Source: CAYOZL01 sp964408435 (GTDB lineage Bacteria; Bdellovibrionota_C; UBA2361; SZUA-149; CAYOZL01). From it: 35,489 nt of DNA. Where the stretch lies: the NCBI GenBank assembly GCA_964408435.1, contig CAYOZL010000020.1, positions 1 through 35,489 of the forward strand, in the 5' to 3' direction. The notes below the pieces were generated by a model. That model had not been told where the DNA came from, searched no databases, and was given only the letters and a program-made list of their open reading frames with translations. Shown here in pieces: positions 30,033 through 35,489 of the stretch (positions within the stretch are counted from its first letter, which is position 1; every line of letters begins with the position of its first letter). Both the position numbers and the translations under genes were made by a program.

Positions 30033-30992
30033 ATGAGAACCAACAACAATACAAACTACCTAAATAGTTACAAAAACTACGATTCTTCATTTAGCTCATC
30101 AAAGAACATAGATAAACAAGCAATTAAAAAAACAGTTGATTCACTCTTTGATAAATTAAAAGCAAATAAAACATCTGACATAAAGAAAGGAACTAAAACA
30201 GAAGCTAATACAAATACTAAACTATCAAATCTTTTATCTGCAGATAAAAATGGAAATATCAATGAGGAACAACTTCAAAGCGCGATTGTGCAATATCTTT
30301 TAGAGAAAAAAGGGGCTAAAAAAGGCTCAGAGCTTGGTAAAGCATACCTACAAGAACTTACGAAATCTATGGCTGGTGGCAAACCATTAGAAGATGCAGT
30401 AAAAGTTGCCCTAAAAGCACTGGTAGATAAAGGACTCATTAGCGAAGCTCAAGCTGAAGAAATAAACGGCATATCGTTTAATGCTGCACAATTAGATAAC
30501 AATTTAAATGCACTTTATGACTCTAGTGGAAGTGCAGATGACCCAACTATTGCAGTAATGGAAATTGAAAAAGCAGTTAGTAAAGCAATGACAAGCATTA
30601 ATGAAATTAGTAGTGGAGATGAAGTCTCAAGTAGAAGCCTTGATGCAATCTCAAATTCTGTCTCAGTAAATACAAGCTCTAGCTCATCAAATAACGGAAA
30701 TGGTTTTTTATGGAAGCCAGTTTCAGAATCTAATGGAAATTTAGTAGTGCTCTTTCCACCTAATTTAACTGGAAATATATCTAGCGCAGGTATATACAGC
30801 AGCCTCCCGCCCAGTTATGAAAATCTTATTGAAGAAGGAGATTTTTCAGGTGATAACCACAACGGGGGAAGAGCACATTTTCGTTTCTCAAAACCAGGGG
30901 GAGGATATCCTGATGGGGTCTATGTAGTGGCTCAACTAAGCAATGGCCAGTCTGCTACATTTGAGATAGAGGATAGTTCAAGCAGGAATTAA
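30033..30992 (+). CDS. Unknown protein with EF-hand-like loop, 319 aa
   Basis: Not recognised as a family. AAGGA lies 5-6 bases before the ATG. Residues 1-70 are polar, Asn/Ser/Lys-rich and probably disordered. An EF-hand-like loop, SADKNGNINEEQ, is at about residues 69-80, with Asp3, Asn5, Gly6, Ile8 present but Ser at position 1 and Gln at position 12, so calcium binding is doubtful. Helices follow to about residue 150. Residues 190-225 are a Ser/Asn linker, and 226-319 form a beta-rich, Gly-containing domain (LWKPVSESNGNLVVLFPP, then PDGVYVVAQLSNGQSATFEI). There is no classical signal peptide; Ser/Asn richness suggests a surface or secreted protein exported by a non-Sec route, which is only an inference. 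Confidence 0.8.
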   Translation: MRTNNNTNYLNSYKNYDSSFSSSKNIDKQAIKKTVDSLFDKLKANKTSDIKKGTKTEANTNTKLSNLLSADKNGNINEEQLQSAIVQYLLEKKGAKKGSELGKAYLQELTKSMAGGKPLEDAVKVALKALVDKGLISEAQAEEINGISFNAAQLDNNLNALYDSSGSADDPTIAVMEIEKAVSKAMTSINEISSGDEVSSRSLDAISNSVSVNTSSSSSNNGNGFLWKPVSESNGNLVVLFPPNLTGNISSAGIYSSLPPSYENLIEEGDFSGDNHNGGRAHFRFSKPGGGYPDGVYVVAQLSNGQSATFEIEDSSSRN

Positions 30993-31048
30993 CACTAGAG
31001 ACTCGCACTAGTAAAAAAAACAAATGCAAACTAGCTATTTAGCTTTTT

Positions 31049-31186
31049 TTATTGGCTCTTCTTATACCCAGACTCAACTTCTGTATTATGTTTTCTGTAT
31101 AAGAAAACCACAAACACAAGAGATGCAAGGAATCCTACAAGTCCAAAATATAAAAGCTTAAATGTTATTTCAAAGAAAAATTCCAT
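31049..31186 (-). CDS. Small single-pass membrane protein, 45 aa
   Basis: A short frame starting with ATG at 31186: the first 30 residues are hydrophobic and aromatic (MEFFFEITFKLLYFGLVGFL, then ASLVFVVFLYRKH), followed by a polar tail ending in GYKKSQ. This makes one transmembrane helix with positive charges right after it, so the tail is probably cytoplasmic. No strong ribosome site. It is opposite to its neighbours (the 319-aa gene and tadA) and fills an otherwise empty interval. The clean hydrophobic/charged split argues that it is real, but its small size leaves doubt. Confidence 0.6.
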   Translation of the reverse strand: MEFFFEITFKLLYFGLVGFLASLVFVVFLYRKHNTEVESGYKKSQ

Positions 31187-31270
31187 AATCTATCTTTATG
31201 ATATCTGTACATAAGTTTAATAATATAGAATGACCATTCAATACTGTTAAATTTATGCTAAAAAGCCCTT

Positions 31271-31702
31271 ATGCAAGATGAGCTACTAATGAAAGAAGCT
31301 ATTAAGTTAGCTAGAACTGCTTTCTCTAATAACGAGGTGCCTATTGGCGCGGTAGTAACTGATAAAAATAAAGAAATAATTGGCAAAGGTTTTAACAAAG
31401 TTGAAGCTGAGAATAATTGCATTAATCATGCAGAGATAATTGCGATACGAGAAGCTAGCAAAAATATAAAAAACTGGAGATTAGATAATTGCTCTATTTA
31501 TGTAACATGCGAGCCTTGTACTATGTGCATAGGAGCAATTCTAAATTCTAGAATTAGCAATCTTTACTTTGGTTGTTGCGAGCCTAAAACAGGAGCCGTT
31601 GGCTCGATATATGACCTTTCTAAAAATATTAATGTCTATCCTGAGTTACTAAGTCGCGAGTGCAGTGAATTGCTAAGTAATTTCTTCAAAAATAAGAGAT
31701 AA
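31271..31702 (+). CDS. tadA: tRNA-specific adenosine deaminase
   Basis: TadA converts adenosine 34 of tRNA-Arg (ACG) to inosine. The zinc-binding motifs are present: HAEIIAI (His53, Glu55) and EPCTMCIGAI (Cys83, Cys86), plus NEVPIGAVVTD at the N-terminus and the later FGCCEPKTGAVGS. At 143 aa it is a little short of the usual 150-165. A possible ATGACC-18-TATGCT promoter ends 11 bases before the ATG. A tRNA-Ser gene follows about 50 bases downstream. Confidence 0.93.
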   Translation: MQDELLMKEAIKLARTAFSNNEVPIGAVVTDKNKEIIGKGFNKVEAENNCINHAEIIAIREASKNIKNWRLDNCSIYVTCEPCTMCIGAILNSRISNLYFGCCEPKTGAVGSIYDLSKNINVYPELLSRECSELLSNFFKNKR

Positions 31703-31711
31703 ATCTAACAT

Positions 31712-31740
31712 TTGACCAAAATTAAACTAATAGATAAATA
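31712..31740 (+). promoter_or_regulatory. Possible tRNA-Ser promoter
   Basis: TTGACC (31712-31717), a 17-base spacer and a poor -10 (TAAATA, 31735-31740), 13 bases upstream of the tRNA. The -35 is good, the -10 weak. Confidence 0.35.
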
Positions 31741-31752
31741 CATTACTCTAAT

Positions 31753-31837
31753 GGAGAGATGGCCGAGCGGCTTAAGGCGCTAGTCTTGAAAACTAGAGAC
31801 TCGCAAGGGTCCGGGGGTTCGAATCCCTCTCTCTCCG
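31753..31837 (+). tRNA. tRNA-Ser (anticodon UGA)
   Basis: An 85-base class II tRNA. The acceptor stem GGAGAGA pairs with TCTCTCC, the D-arm is GGCCGAGCGGCTTAAGGC, and the anticodon stem CTAGT/ACTAG encloses loop CTTGAAA with anticodon TGA at 31787-31789, reading UCA. A long variable arm and the T-loop TTCGAAT follow. The discriminator base is G, as required for serine. The 3' CCA is not encoded. A short T-run follows. Confidence 0.96.
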
Positions 31838-31865
31838 TACCTTTTTAATTTTCTAACGTAACTAC

Positions 31866-31891
31866 AACTCTAAGCATTAACTCTAAGCATT
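31866..31891. repeat. Tandem duplication of 13 bp
   Basis: AACTCTAAGCATT occurs twice in direct tandem, just downstream of the tRNA gene. Confidence 0.75.
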
Positions 31892-31911
31892 CACATAGTC
31901 AGCGATAACCT

Positions 31912-31999
31912 TTCTTAGCCCTAATCTTAATCCTGGTCTTAGTCTTTTCCCTATTCTTTCTTCGTGTCTCCTCTGCTCTTTGTGAACTCTGTGCGAGCT
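31912..31999. repeat. Low-complexity dispersed-repeat-like sequence
   Basis: Between the tRNA and dam, the plus strand is pyrimidine-rich with hexamer-like periodicity (CTAATCTTAATCCTGGTCTT) followed by a stretch with TTCGTGTCTCCTCTGCTC and TTTGTGAACTCTGTG. Part of it recurs at 33057-33082. It resembles the degenerate intergenic repeats known in several bacterial groups. No gene is seen between the tRNA and dam. Confidence 0.5.
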
Positions 32000-32013
32000 C
32001 TTCCCCACAATAT

Positions 32014-32042
32014 TTGATTTAACCACACACAATTAGTAAGAT
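32014..32042 (+). promoter_or_regulatory. dam promoter
   Basis: TTGATT (32014-32019), a 17-base spacer and TAAGAT (32037-32042). The ATG follows after eight bases, another probable leaderless start. Confidence 0.5.
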
Positions 32043-32050
32043 ATTTAATT

Positions 32051-32896
32051 ATGCCCCAAACTCTAAAAAAACAATTAGAGCACCAACCAAAACCATTTAT
32101 TAAATGGGCAGGTGGCAAGACCCAGCTATTACCTGAAATACTTTCAAGACTACCTAAAAACTACAATAACTACTTTGAACCATTTTTAGGCGGCGGAGCA
32201 GTTTTCTTTGCACTCAATCCAAAAAAAGCTTTCCTATCTGACCTATCCAAAGATTTAATAACTACATACAAAGTAATAAAAAACGACTACGAAGCACTAG
32301 CAAACGAGCTTAGTAATTACGAATACAACGAAGAATTTTATTACAACCTAAGAGCACAAGACAGAGGCAAAGAGAATTACGAAAAGCTTAGCAATTTAAA
32401 AGTAGCTGCAAGATTTATATACCTAAACAAAACATGCTTTAACGGTTTATACAGAGTAAATTCAAAAGGAGAATTCAATGTTCCTTTTGGAAAATATAAA
32501 AACCCTTCATTTTTTAAAATAGAAAACTTAAAAGCTTGCTCAAATGCCCTAGAAAGCGCAGAGCTTAATACTGCAAGTTACCTAGAAACCTTAAAACAAA
32601 TTAAAAAAGACGACTTGATATATCTAGATCCACCATACTCCCCTTTAAATAAAACTTCATCGTTCACGTCTTATACAAAAGATGGGTTTAACAATGACAA
32701 ACAAAAAGAACTTAGAGACTTTTGCATCGAAGTAGATAAAATTGGGGCTAAATTCATACTTTCAAACTCTTACAACACTTTAATTTTAGAACTGTATAAG
32801 GACTTTAAAATTGAAACGATAAAAGCAAAAAGAGCAATAAATTCAAAAGCAAATAAAAGAAACTCCATTAATGAAGTAATAGTCAGAAATTACTAA
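32051..32896 (+). CDS. dam: Dam-type (D12 class) DNA adenine-N6 methyltransferase
   Basis: The D12 class pattern is clear: PFIKWAGGKTQLLPEI (SAM-binding motif I, near residue 15), FEPFLGGGAVFF, the segment ARFIYLNKTCFNGLYRVNSKGEFNVPFG, and the catalytic DPPY in IYLDPPYSPLNKTS. At 281 aa it matches Dam-family enzymes, which methylate adenine, often in GATC. No restriction gene is next to it, so it is an orphan methylase that could act in gene regulation, repair or phage defence; recognition site is not provable here. It uses a leaderless-type start and is followed by a terminator-like hairpin (33001-33051). Confidence 0.9.
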   Translation: MPQTLKKQLEHQPKPFIKWAGGKTQLLPEILSRLPKNYNNYFEPFLGGGAVFFALNPKKAFLSDLSKDLITTYKVIKNDYEALANELSNYEYNEEFYYNLRAQDRGKENYEKLSNLKVAARFIYLNKTCFNGLYRVNSKGEFNVPFGKYKNPSFFKIENLKACSNALESAELNTASYLETLKQIKKDDLIYLDPPYSPLNKTSSFTSYTKDGFNNDKQKELRDFCIEVDKIGAKFILSNSYNTLILELYKDFKIETIKAKRAINSKANKRNSINEVIVRNY

Positions 32897-33000
32897 AAGA
32901 AAGCATTAAAAAATACCAGAACCCTTTAAAGCAGATCTTACATCGTATCTATACGGTTGTATTTTAGGTTTATTTAAGGTTGCAGTCATTGAAGATTGCT

Positions 33001-33051
33001 GGGGTTTCTTTCCAAAAACATCCTTATAAAACTTAAAAGGAACCCCTTTTT
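33001..33051 (+). terminator. Terminator-like hairpin after dam
   Basis: An 8-bp stem (33001-33008 with 33039-33046), including one G-U pair valid on the plus strand, has a 30-base loop and is followed by five T residues. The loop is long, so confidence is moderate. Confidence 0.5.
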
Positions 33052-33056
33052 CCCTT

Positions 33057-33082
33057 CTTAGTCTTAATCTTAGCCTTGGTCT
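33057..33082. repeat. Second copy of the CTTAATCTTA-type repeat
   Basis: CTTAGTCTTAATCTTAGCC followed by TTGGTCT, closely similar to sequence at 31915-31945. It lies just downstream of the DAHP synthase stop codon. Confidence 0.5.
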
Positions 33083-33090
33083 AAAAAGCC

Positions 33091-34146
33091 TTAACCCTTC
33101 AATTTCTTATCAGCATTAAGCAGTAACTCTTCAGTCTGAGCCCAATTAATACAAGAATCAGTAATACTAACCCCGTATTTAAGCTTTTCTTTATTGCCAC
33201 CCTTATGGTCCTGCCTACCTTCATTGATATTGCTCTCAAGCATCACACCAACAATAGAGTCATCCCCTGCAAGCCTTTGCTCAATAATAGAATCAAGCAC
33301 TGCAGGCTGATTTCTATAATCCTTATTGGAGTTTCCATGCGAACAATCAATAATAATACTTTGGTCTAAATTCGCTTTTTCTAAAGCCTCTTTAGCCTTA
33401 GCAACATTTTCAGCATCGAAATTTGGCTTTCCGCCCCCGCCTCTAAGAATCAACTGTCCATGCTTATTGCCTTTAGTATGTATCACTACGCACTGACCTT
33501 CTTGGTTAATACCTAAGAATCTATGAGGATGAAGCATTGTTTGCAGTGCATTAATAGCAACATTAACGTTTCCATCAGTTCCGTTTTTTATACCTACCGG
33601 AGTTGATAGACCACTTGCAATTTCTCTATGCGACTGACTCTCTGCAGTTCTTGCACCAATTGCACTCCAAGTGATTAAATCATCCAAATATTGTGGAGTG
33701 ATCGCATCTAAAATTTCAGTTCCCACAGGAACTCCTTTTAGAGCAAGGTCTAATAAAAATTTTCTAGCAATTTTTAAACCTTCGTTAACTCTAAAAGAAT
33801 CATCTAAATGAGGATCATTAATCAAACCCTTCCAACCAATAGTAGTTCTAGGCTTAGAAAAATAAACTCTCATTACTAAAAACTGGGTCTTATCAACTTT
33901 ATTTTGAAGAGCTCTTAACTTATCTGCATATTCATTAGCAGCATCGATGTCGTGAATAGAGCATGGTCCAATAACCACTGCTAATCTCTTATCTTGCTTA
34001 GTTAAAATCTTATTTAGGGTGTCTCTTGCGCCGTATATAAAATCTTCTGCTTCACTCCCAAGAGGAGCATAGTTTTTAACCTCTCTAGGGGTAGGCAATA
34101 ACTCTGAAGAGACTACATTTACATCTGCAACTTTATTTAAAGGCAT
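33091..34146 (-). CDS. aroG: DAHP synthase, class I (AroF/AroG/AroH type)
   Basis: 3-deoxy-D-arabino-heptulosonate 7-phosphate synthase joins phosphoenolpyruvate and erythrose 4-phosphate, the entry to the shikimate pathway. Class I alpha features are present: VVIGPCSIHD with a metal-binding cysteine, MRVYFSKPRTTIGWKGLINDP, GTEILDAITPQY, IGARTAESQSHREIASGLS, VGIKNGTDG, ILRGGGGKPNFD and IIDCSHGNSNKDYRNQ. At 351 aa the length equals that of the Escherichia coli isozymes. Which aromatic amino acid inhibits it cannot be read directly. No Shine-Dalgarno is seen. A palindrome resembling a TrpR operator overlaps the likely transcription start. Confidence 0.95.
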   Translation of the reverse strand: MPLNKVADVNVVSSELLPTPREVKNYAPLGSEAEDFIYGARDTLNKILTKQDKRLAVVIGPCSIHDIDAANEYADKLRALQNKVDKTQFLVMRVYFSKPRTTIGWKGLINDPHLDDSFRVNEGLKIARKFLLDLALKGVPVGTEILDAITPQYLDDLITWSAIGARTAESQSHREIASGLSTPVGIKNGTDGNVNVAINALQTMLHPHRFLGINQEGQCVVIHTKGNKHGQLILRGGGGKPNFDAENVAKAKEALEKANLDQSIIIDCSHGNSNKDYRNQPAVLDSIIEQRLAGDDSIVGVMLESNINEGRQDHKGGNKEKLKYGVSITDSCINWAQTEELLLNADKKLKG

Positions 34147-34160
34147 AATATCAATAATTA

Positions 34161-34179
34161 CTGTTAGTTAACTAAACAG
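34161..34179. promoter_or_regulatory. TrpR-box-like palindrome upstream of DAHP synthase
   Basis: A perfect 12-bp palindrome TTAGTTAACTAA (34164-34175) with complementary flanks CTGT and ACAG. Its core TAGTTAACTA equals the core of the Escherichia coli trp operator. It lies between the -10 element and the start codon, 15 bases before the ATG, and covers the expected transcription start. Confidence 0.5.
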
Positions 34180-34207
34180 ACTATATACAATTATAAATAA
34201 TAGTAAA
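34180..34207 (-). promoter_or_regulatory. Probable DAHP synthase promoter
   Basis: Read on the minus strand: TTTACT (34207-34202), a 16-base spacer and TATAGT (34185-34180). The palindrome at 34161-34179 follows directly. A small perfect hairpin (34209-34214 with 34219-34224) lies just upstream. Confidence 0.5.
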
Positions 34208-34281
34208 TAGCTCATTTCTGAGCTCACTAGCCTTACTTCATCTTGCATAACCTAATACAGAGCTTAGCGGGAAATAATACT

Positions 34282-34356
34282 ATAATTGACCTAGGTTGAT
34301 TTTTAGTAAAATAAGAGCGCTGCTCTACTAACTAAAAATTAAACTGGGTCAATTAT
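34282..34356 (+). promoter_or_regulatory. Long leader hairpin before the membrane protein gene
   Basis: Outer perfect 10-bp arms (34282-34291 with 34347-34356), then a largely paired inner part (34293-34307 with 34331-34345, one mismatch and one G-U valid on the plus strand), and a small GAGC/GCTC hairpin at the tip. The structure ends six bases before the start codon and takes up the space where a ribosome site would be. It could control translation, act as an operator dyad, or be an inserted palindromic element. Confidence 0.6.
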
Positions 34357-34362
34357 CGTCCT

Positions 34363-35489
34363 ATGAATTCGATCTTACTAGCTTTTTCTCTCATTAGAGT
34401 GCCTAGACTATTTGCCACTCTTTTACTTTGGCCACTAGTAATTGGACTTACTGTTGCTGGAATTCAAGCAGTGAGCTCAAGCTTATATTTTGGAGTAATG
34501 GAGGAAACCCCTGAGCAAGCTCAAAGAAGAATAGAAACTGAGCCTGCTGGAAACAAATGGCTACGCTCTCAGCTCTTTAACTCAGCTAAACCCTTAGCTC
34601 AAATTGAAGTCTGTGATTGGAGCAAGAAAAAATGTGAAATAAAGCCTCATGATGTTGTTATTAAAACAGATAGAGCTGAGCAATTTAATATAGAAGAGTA
34701 TAAAAAGTTTTTTCAAGGCTCTACAAGAACATTGCATCTTTGTAATGATTGCACGGCAGATATTGTAGTGACCTCAAAAAAAGACTTAGTAAAATCAGAC
34801 ATAAATAATATTACTGGCCTAGGGGTAATAATGCTTACTGATTCATCCTCAAGTGCTGAAGCTAGAAAACATTTTGTTGAAGCCAAAAAAACTTGGCAAC
34901 ACTTTAAAGATATTTCAGGAACAGTTTATCTCCACCCAAAAGGCTTAGACCAACCAATTAATATGAGCCAAGCAAGTAAAATTATGATGCTTATTATGAA
35001 CACAGCTCTAATTACTGTAATTGCTTTATGGCTTTCATTAAGAGGACACAGAAAAATACTAGACTACTTCTCTTATAATGGCGCTTTACTTCCACTAGTT
35101 GCAGCTTGTGGAAAAACTAATTTTTATAACGCATTGTGGATTATCACTCTTTTAAGAGTCGCTCTATTTCTACTCGCTTCACTTCCCACGACATTAATTC
35201 TCTACACTCATGCAGTTCCTGAAGAAACCCTTCAAGTATTTTTTAAAAACGCCCCTGATTTTATTTTATGGCTATCTGCTTTATCCTCTAGCTTATGTTG
35301 CTTAGCATTAATTGCTTCAATTGCTGAGCTTAAAAAAAGGCATTCTTGGGTAACTCTTTTATACCGTTATATGCCAGTTGTATTTTGCGTAGTGGGGACT
35401 GTTCTTTGGGCATTTACTATGTTTTCAGCCAGTGAAGCATCAAAAAGTATTCAGGCAATAATTAGCTGTATTCCAATTGTTGGAATAAG
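34363..35489 (+). CDS. Multi-pass membrane protein, 3' end outside the window
   Basis: An open frame from the ATG at 34363 to the end of the window (375 complete codons), with no stop. An N-terminal membrane helix (LFATLLLWPLVIGLTVAGIQ) is followed by about 170 residues predicted to be outside the membrane, with two cysteine pairs (VCDWSKKKCE and LCNDCTAD). Then come several helices: MMLIMNTALITVIALWLSL, the LLRVALFLLASLPTTLIL region, the ILWLSALSSSLCCLALIASI region and YMPVVFCVVGTVLWAFTM. This layout (helix, large outer domain, helix bundle) resembles ABC-2-type permeases, but no diagnostic motif is visible and the partner ATPase would lie outside the window. No Shine-Dalgarno; a long hairpin lies directly upstream. 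Confidence 0.75.
   Translation, partial: MNSILLAFSLIRVPRLFATLLLWPLVIGLTVAGIQAVSSSLYFGVMEETPEQAQRRIETEPAGNKWLRSQLFNSAKPLAQIEVCDWSKKKCEIKPHDVVIKTDRAEQFNIEEYKKFFQGSTRTLHLCNDCTADIVVTSKKDLVKSDINNITGLGVIMLTDSSSSAEARKHFVEAKKTWQHFKDISGTVYLHPKGLDQPINMSQASKIMMLIMNTALITVIALWLSLRGHRKILDYFSYNGALLPLVAACGKTNFYNALWIITLLRVALFLLASLPTTLILYTHAVPEETLQVFFKNAPDFILWLSALSSSLCCLALIASIAELKKRHSWVTLLYRYMPVVFCVVGTVLWAFTMFSASEASKSIQAIISCIPIVGI

Noticed and set aside
31018..31051. Terminator after the 319-aa gene
   Set aside because: AGCT-ATTT-AGCT before a T-run is only a 4-bp stem; too weak to list as a feature.
32906..33113. Minus-strand open frame ending in DVRSALKGSGIF between DAHP synthase and dam
   Set aside because: It lacks a start codon except an internal ATG at 32989 giving 27 residues, overlaps the dam terminator-like hairpin and begins in the dispersed repeat. 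It might be the relic of a gene end.
1..35489. CRISPR arrays, rRNA genes and complete insertion sequences
   Set aside because: No regularly spaced repeats, no rRNA signature sequence and no transposase or integrase frame were seen on either strand.

Overview
The window comes from the chromosome of an AT-rich bacterium that uses the standard stop codons (TGA is used as a stop). A lipoprotein signal, pseudopilin-type leaders and a DAHP synthase suggest a free-living cell with an envelope and an export apparatus; I cannot assign a phylum. Several ordinary host genes (higB, the HAD phosphatase, metG, the tRNA-binding protein, dam) have a -10 element ending only 6-8 bases before the start codon, so their mRNAs are probably leaderless. 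One scaffold gap of 100 N interrupts proA.

Two accessory blocks stand out. Block 1 (about 1-7,250) and block 2 (about 17,100-19,540) carry minus-strand orphan genes with strong Shine-Dalgarno sites, less AT-rich coding sequence and their own hairpin terminators. The genes are a Ski2-like superfamily 2 helicase (3,047-5,152) with a translationally coupled partner, a Ser/Ala-rich tail-anchored protein, and three unknown proteins of 347, 166 and 595 residues. The non-coding DNA beside them is packed with inverted repeats. The most striking part is about 950 bases at 5,600-6,560 in which some twenty local and nested helices can be drawn. Every G-U wobble found there, and a C(UUCG)G tetraloop, point to transcription from the plus strand. 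This looks like a large ornate non-coding RNA of the general size and style of GOLLD or ROOL; its family is not identified. A second oddity is a 156-bp three-way-junction inverted repeat (26-bp outer stem, 23-bp and 10-bp inner stems) at 19,383-19,538.

Between the blocks, 7,528-9,874 is a conflict module. It holds a higBA toxin-antitoxin pair with an operator over the start codon, then a compact polymorphic-toxin-like protein with a zincin HExxH motif followed by two small candidate immunity genes. A bipartite 31-bp direct repeat lies upstream of the toxin and upstream of the last candidate immunity gene.

The rest is mainly housekeeping: a DUF255/YyaL thioredoxin-domain protein, a HAD phosphatase, a SOUL heme-binding lipoprotein, a proline operon (proB-proA) continuing into a low-molecular-weight phosphatase and a PyrE-like protein, fumC followed by a SenB-like glycosyltransferase, a four-gene pseudopilin cluster leading into a response regulator, tmk and holB, a split methionyl-tRNA synthetase (metG divergent from a stand-alone tRNA-binding domain), tatD, tadA, tRNA-Ser(UGA), a Dam-type methylase, a class I DAHP synthase with a TrpR-box-like palindrome at its promoter, and the start of a multi-pass membrane protein that runs off the right end.
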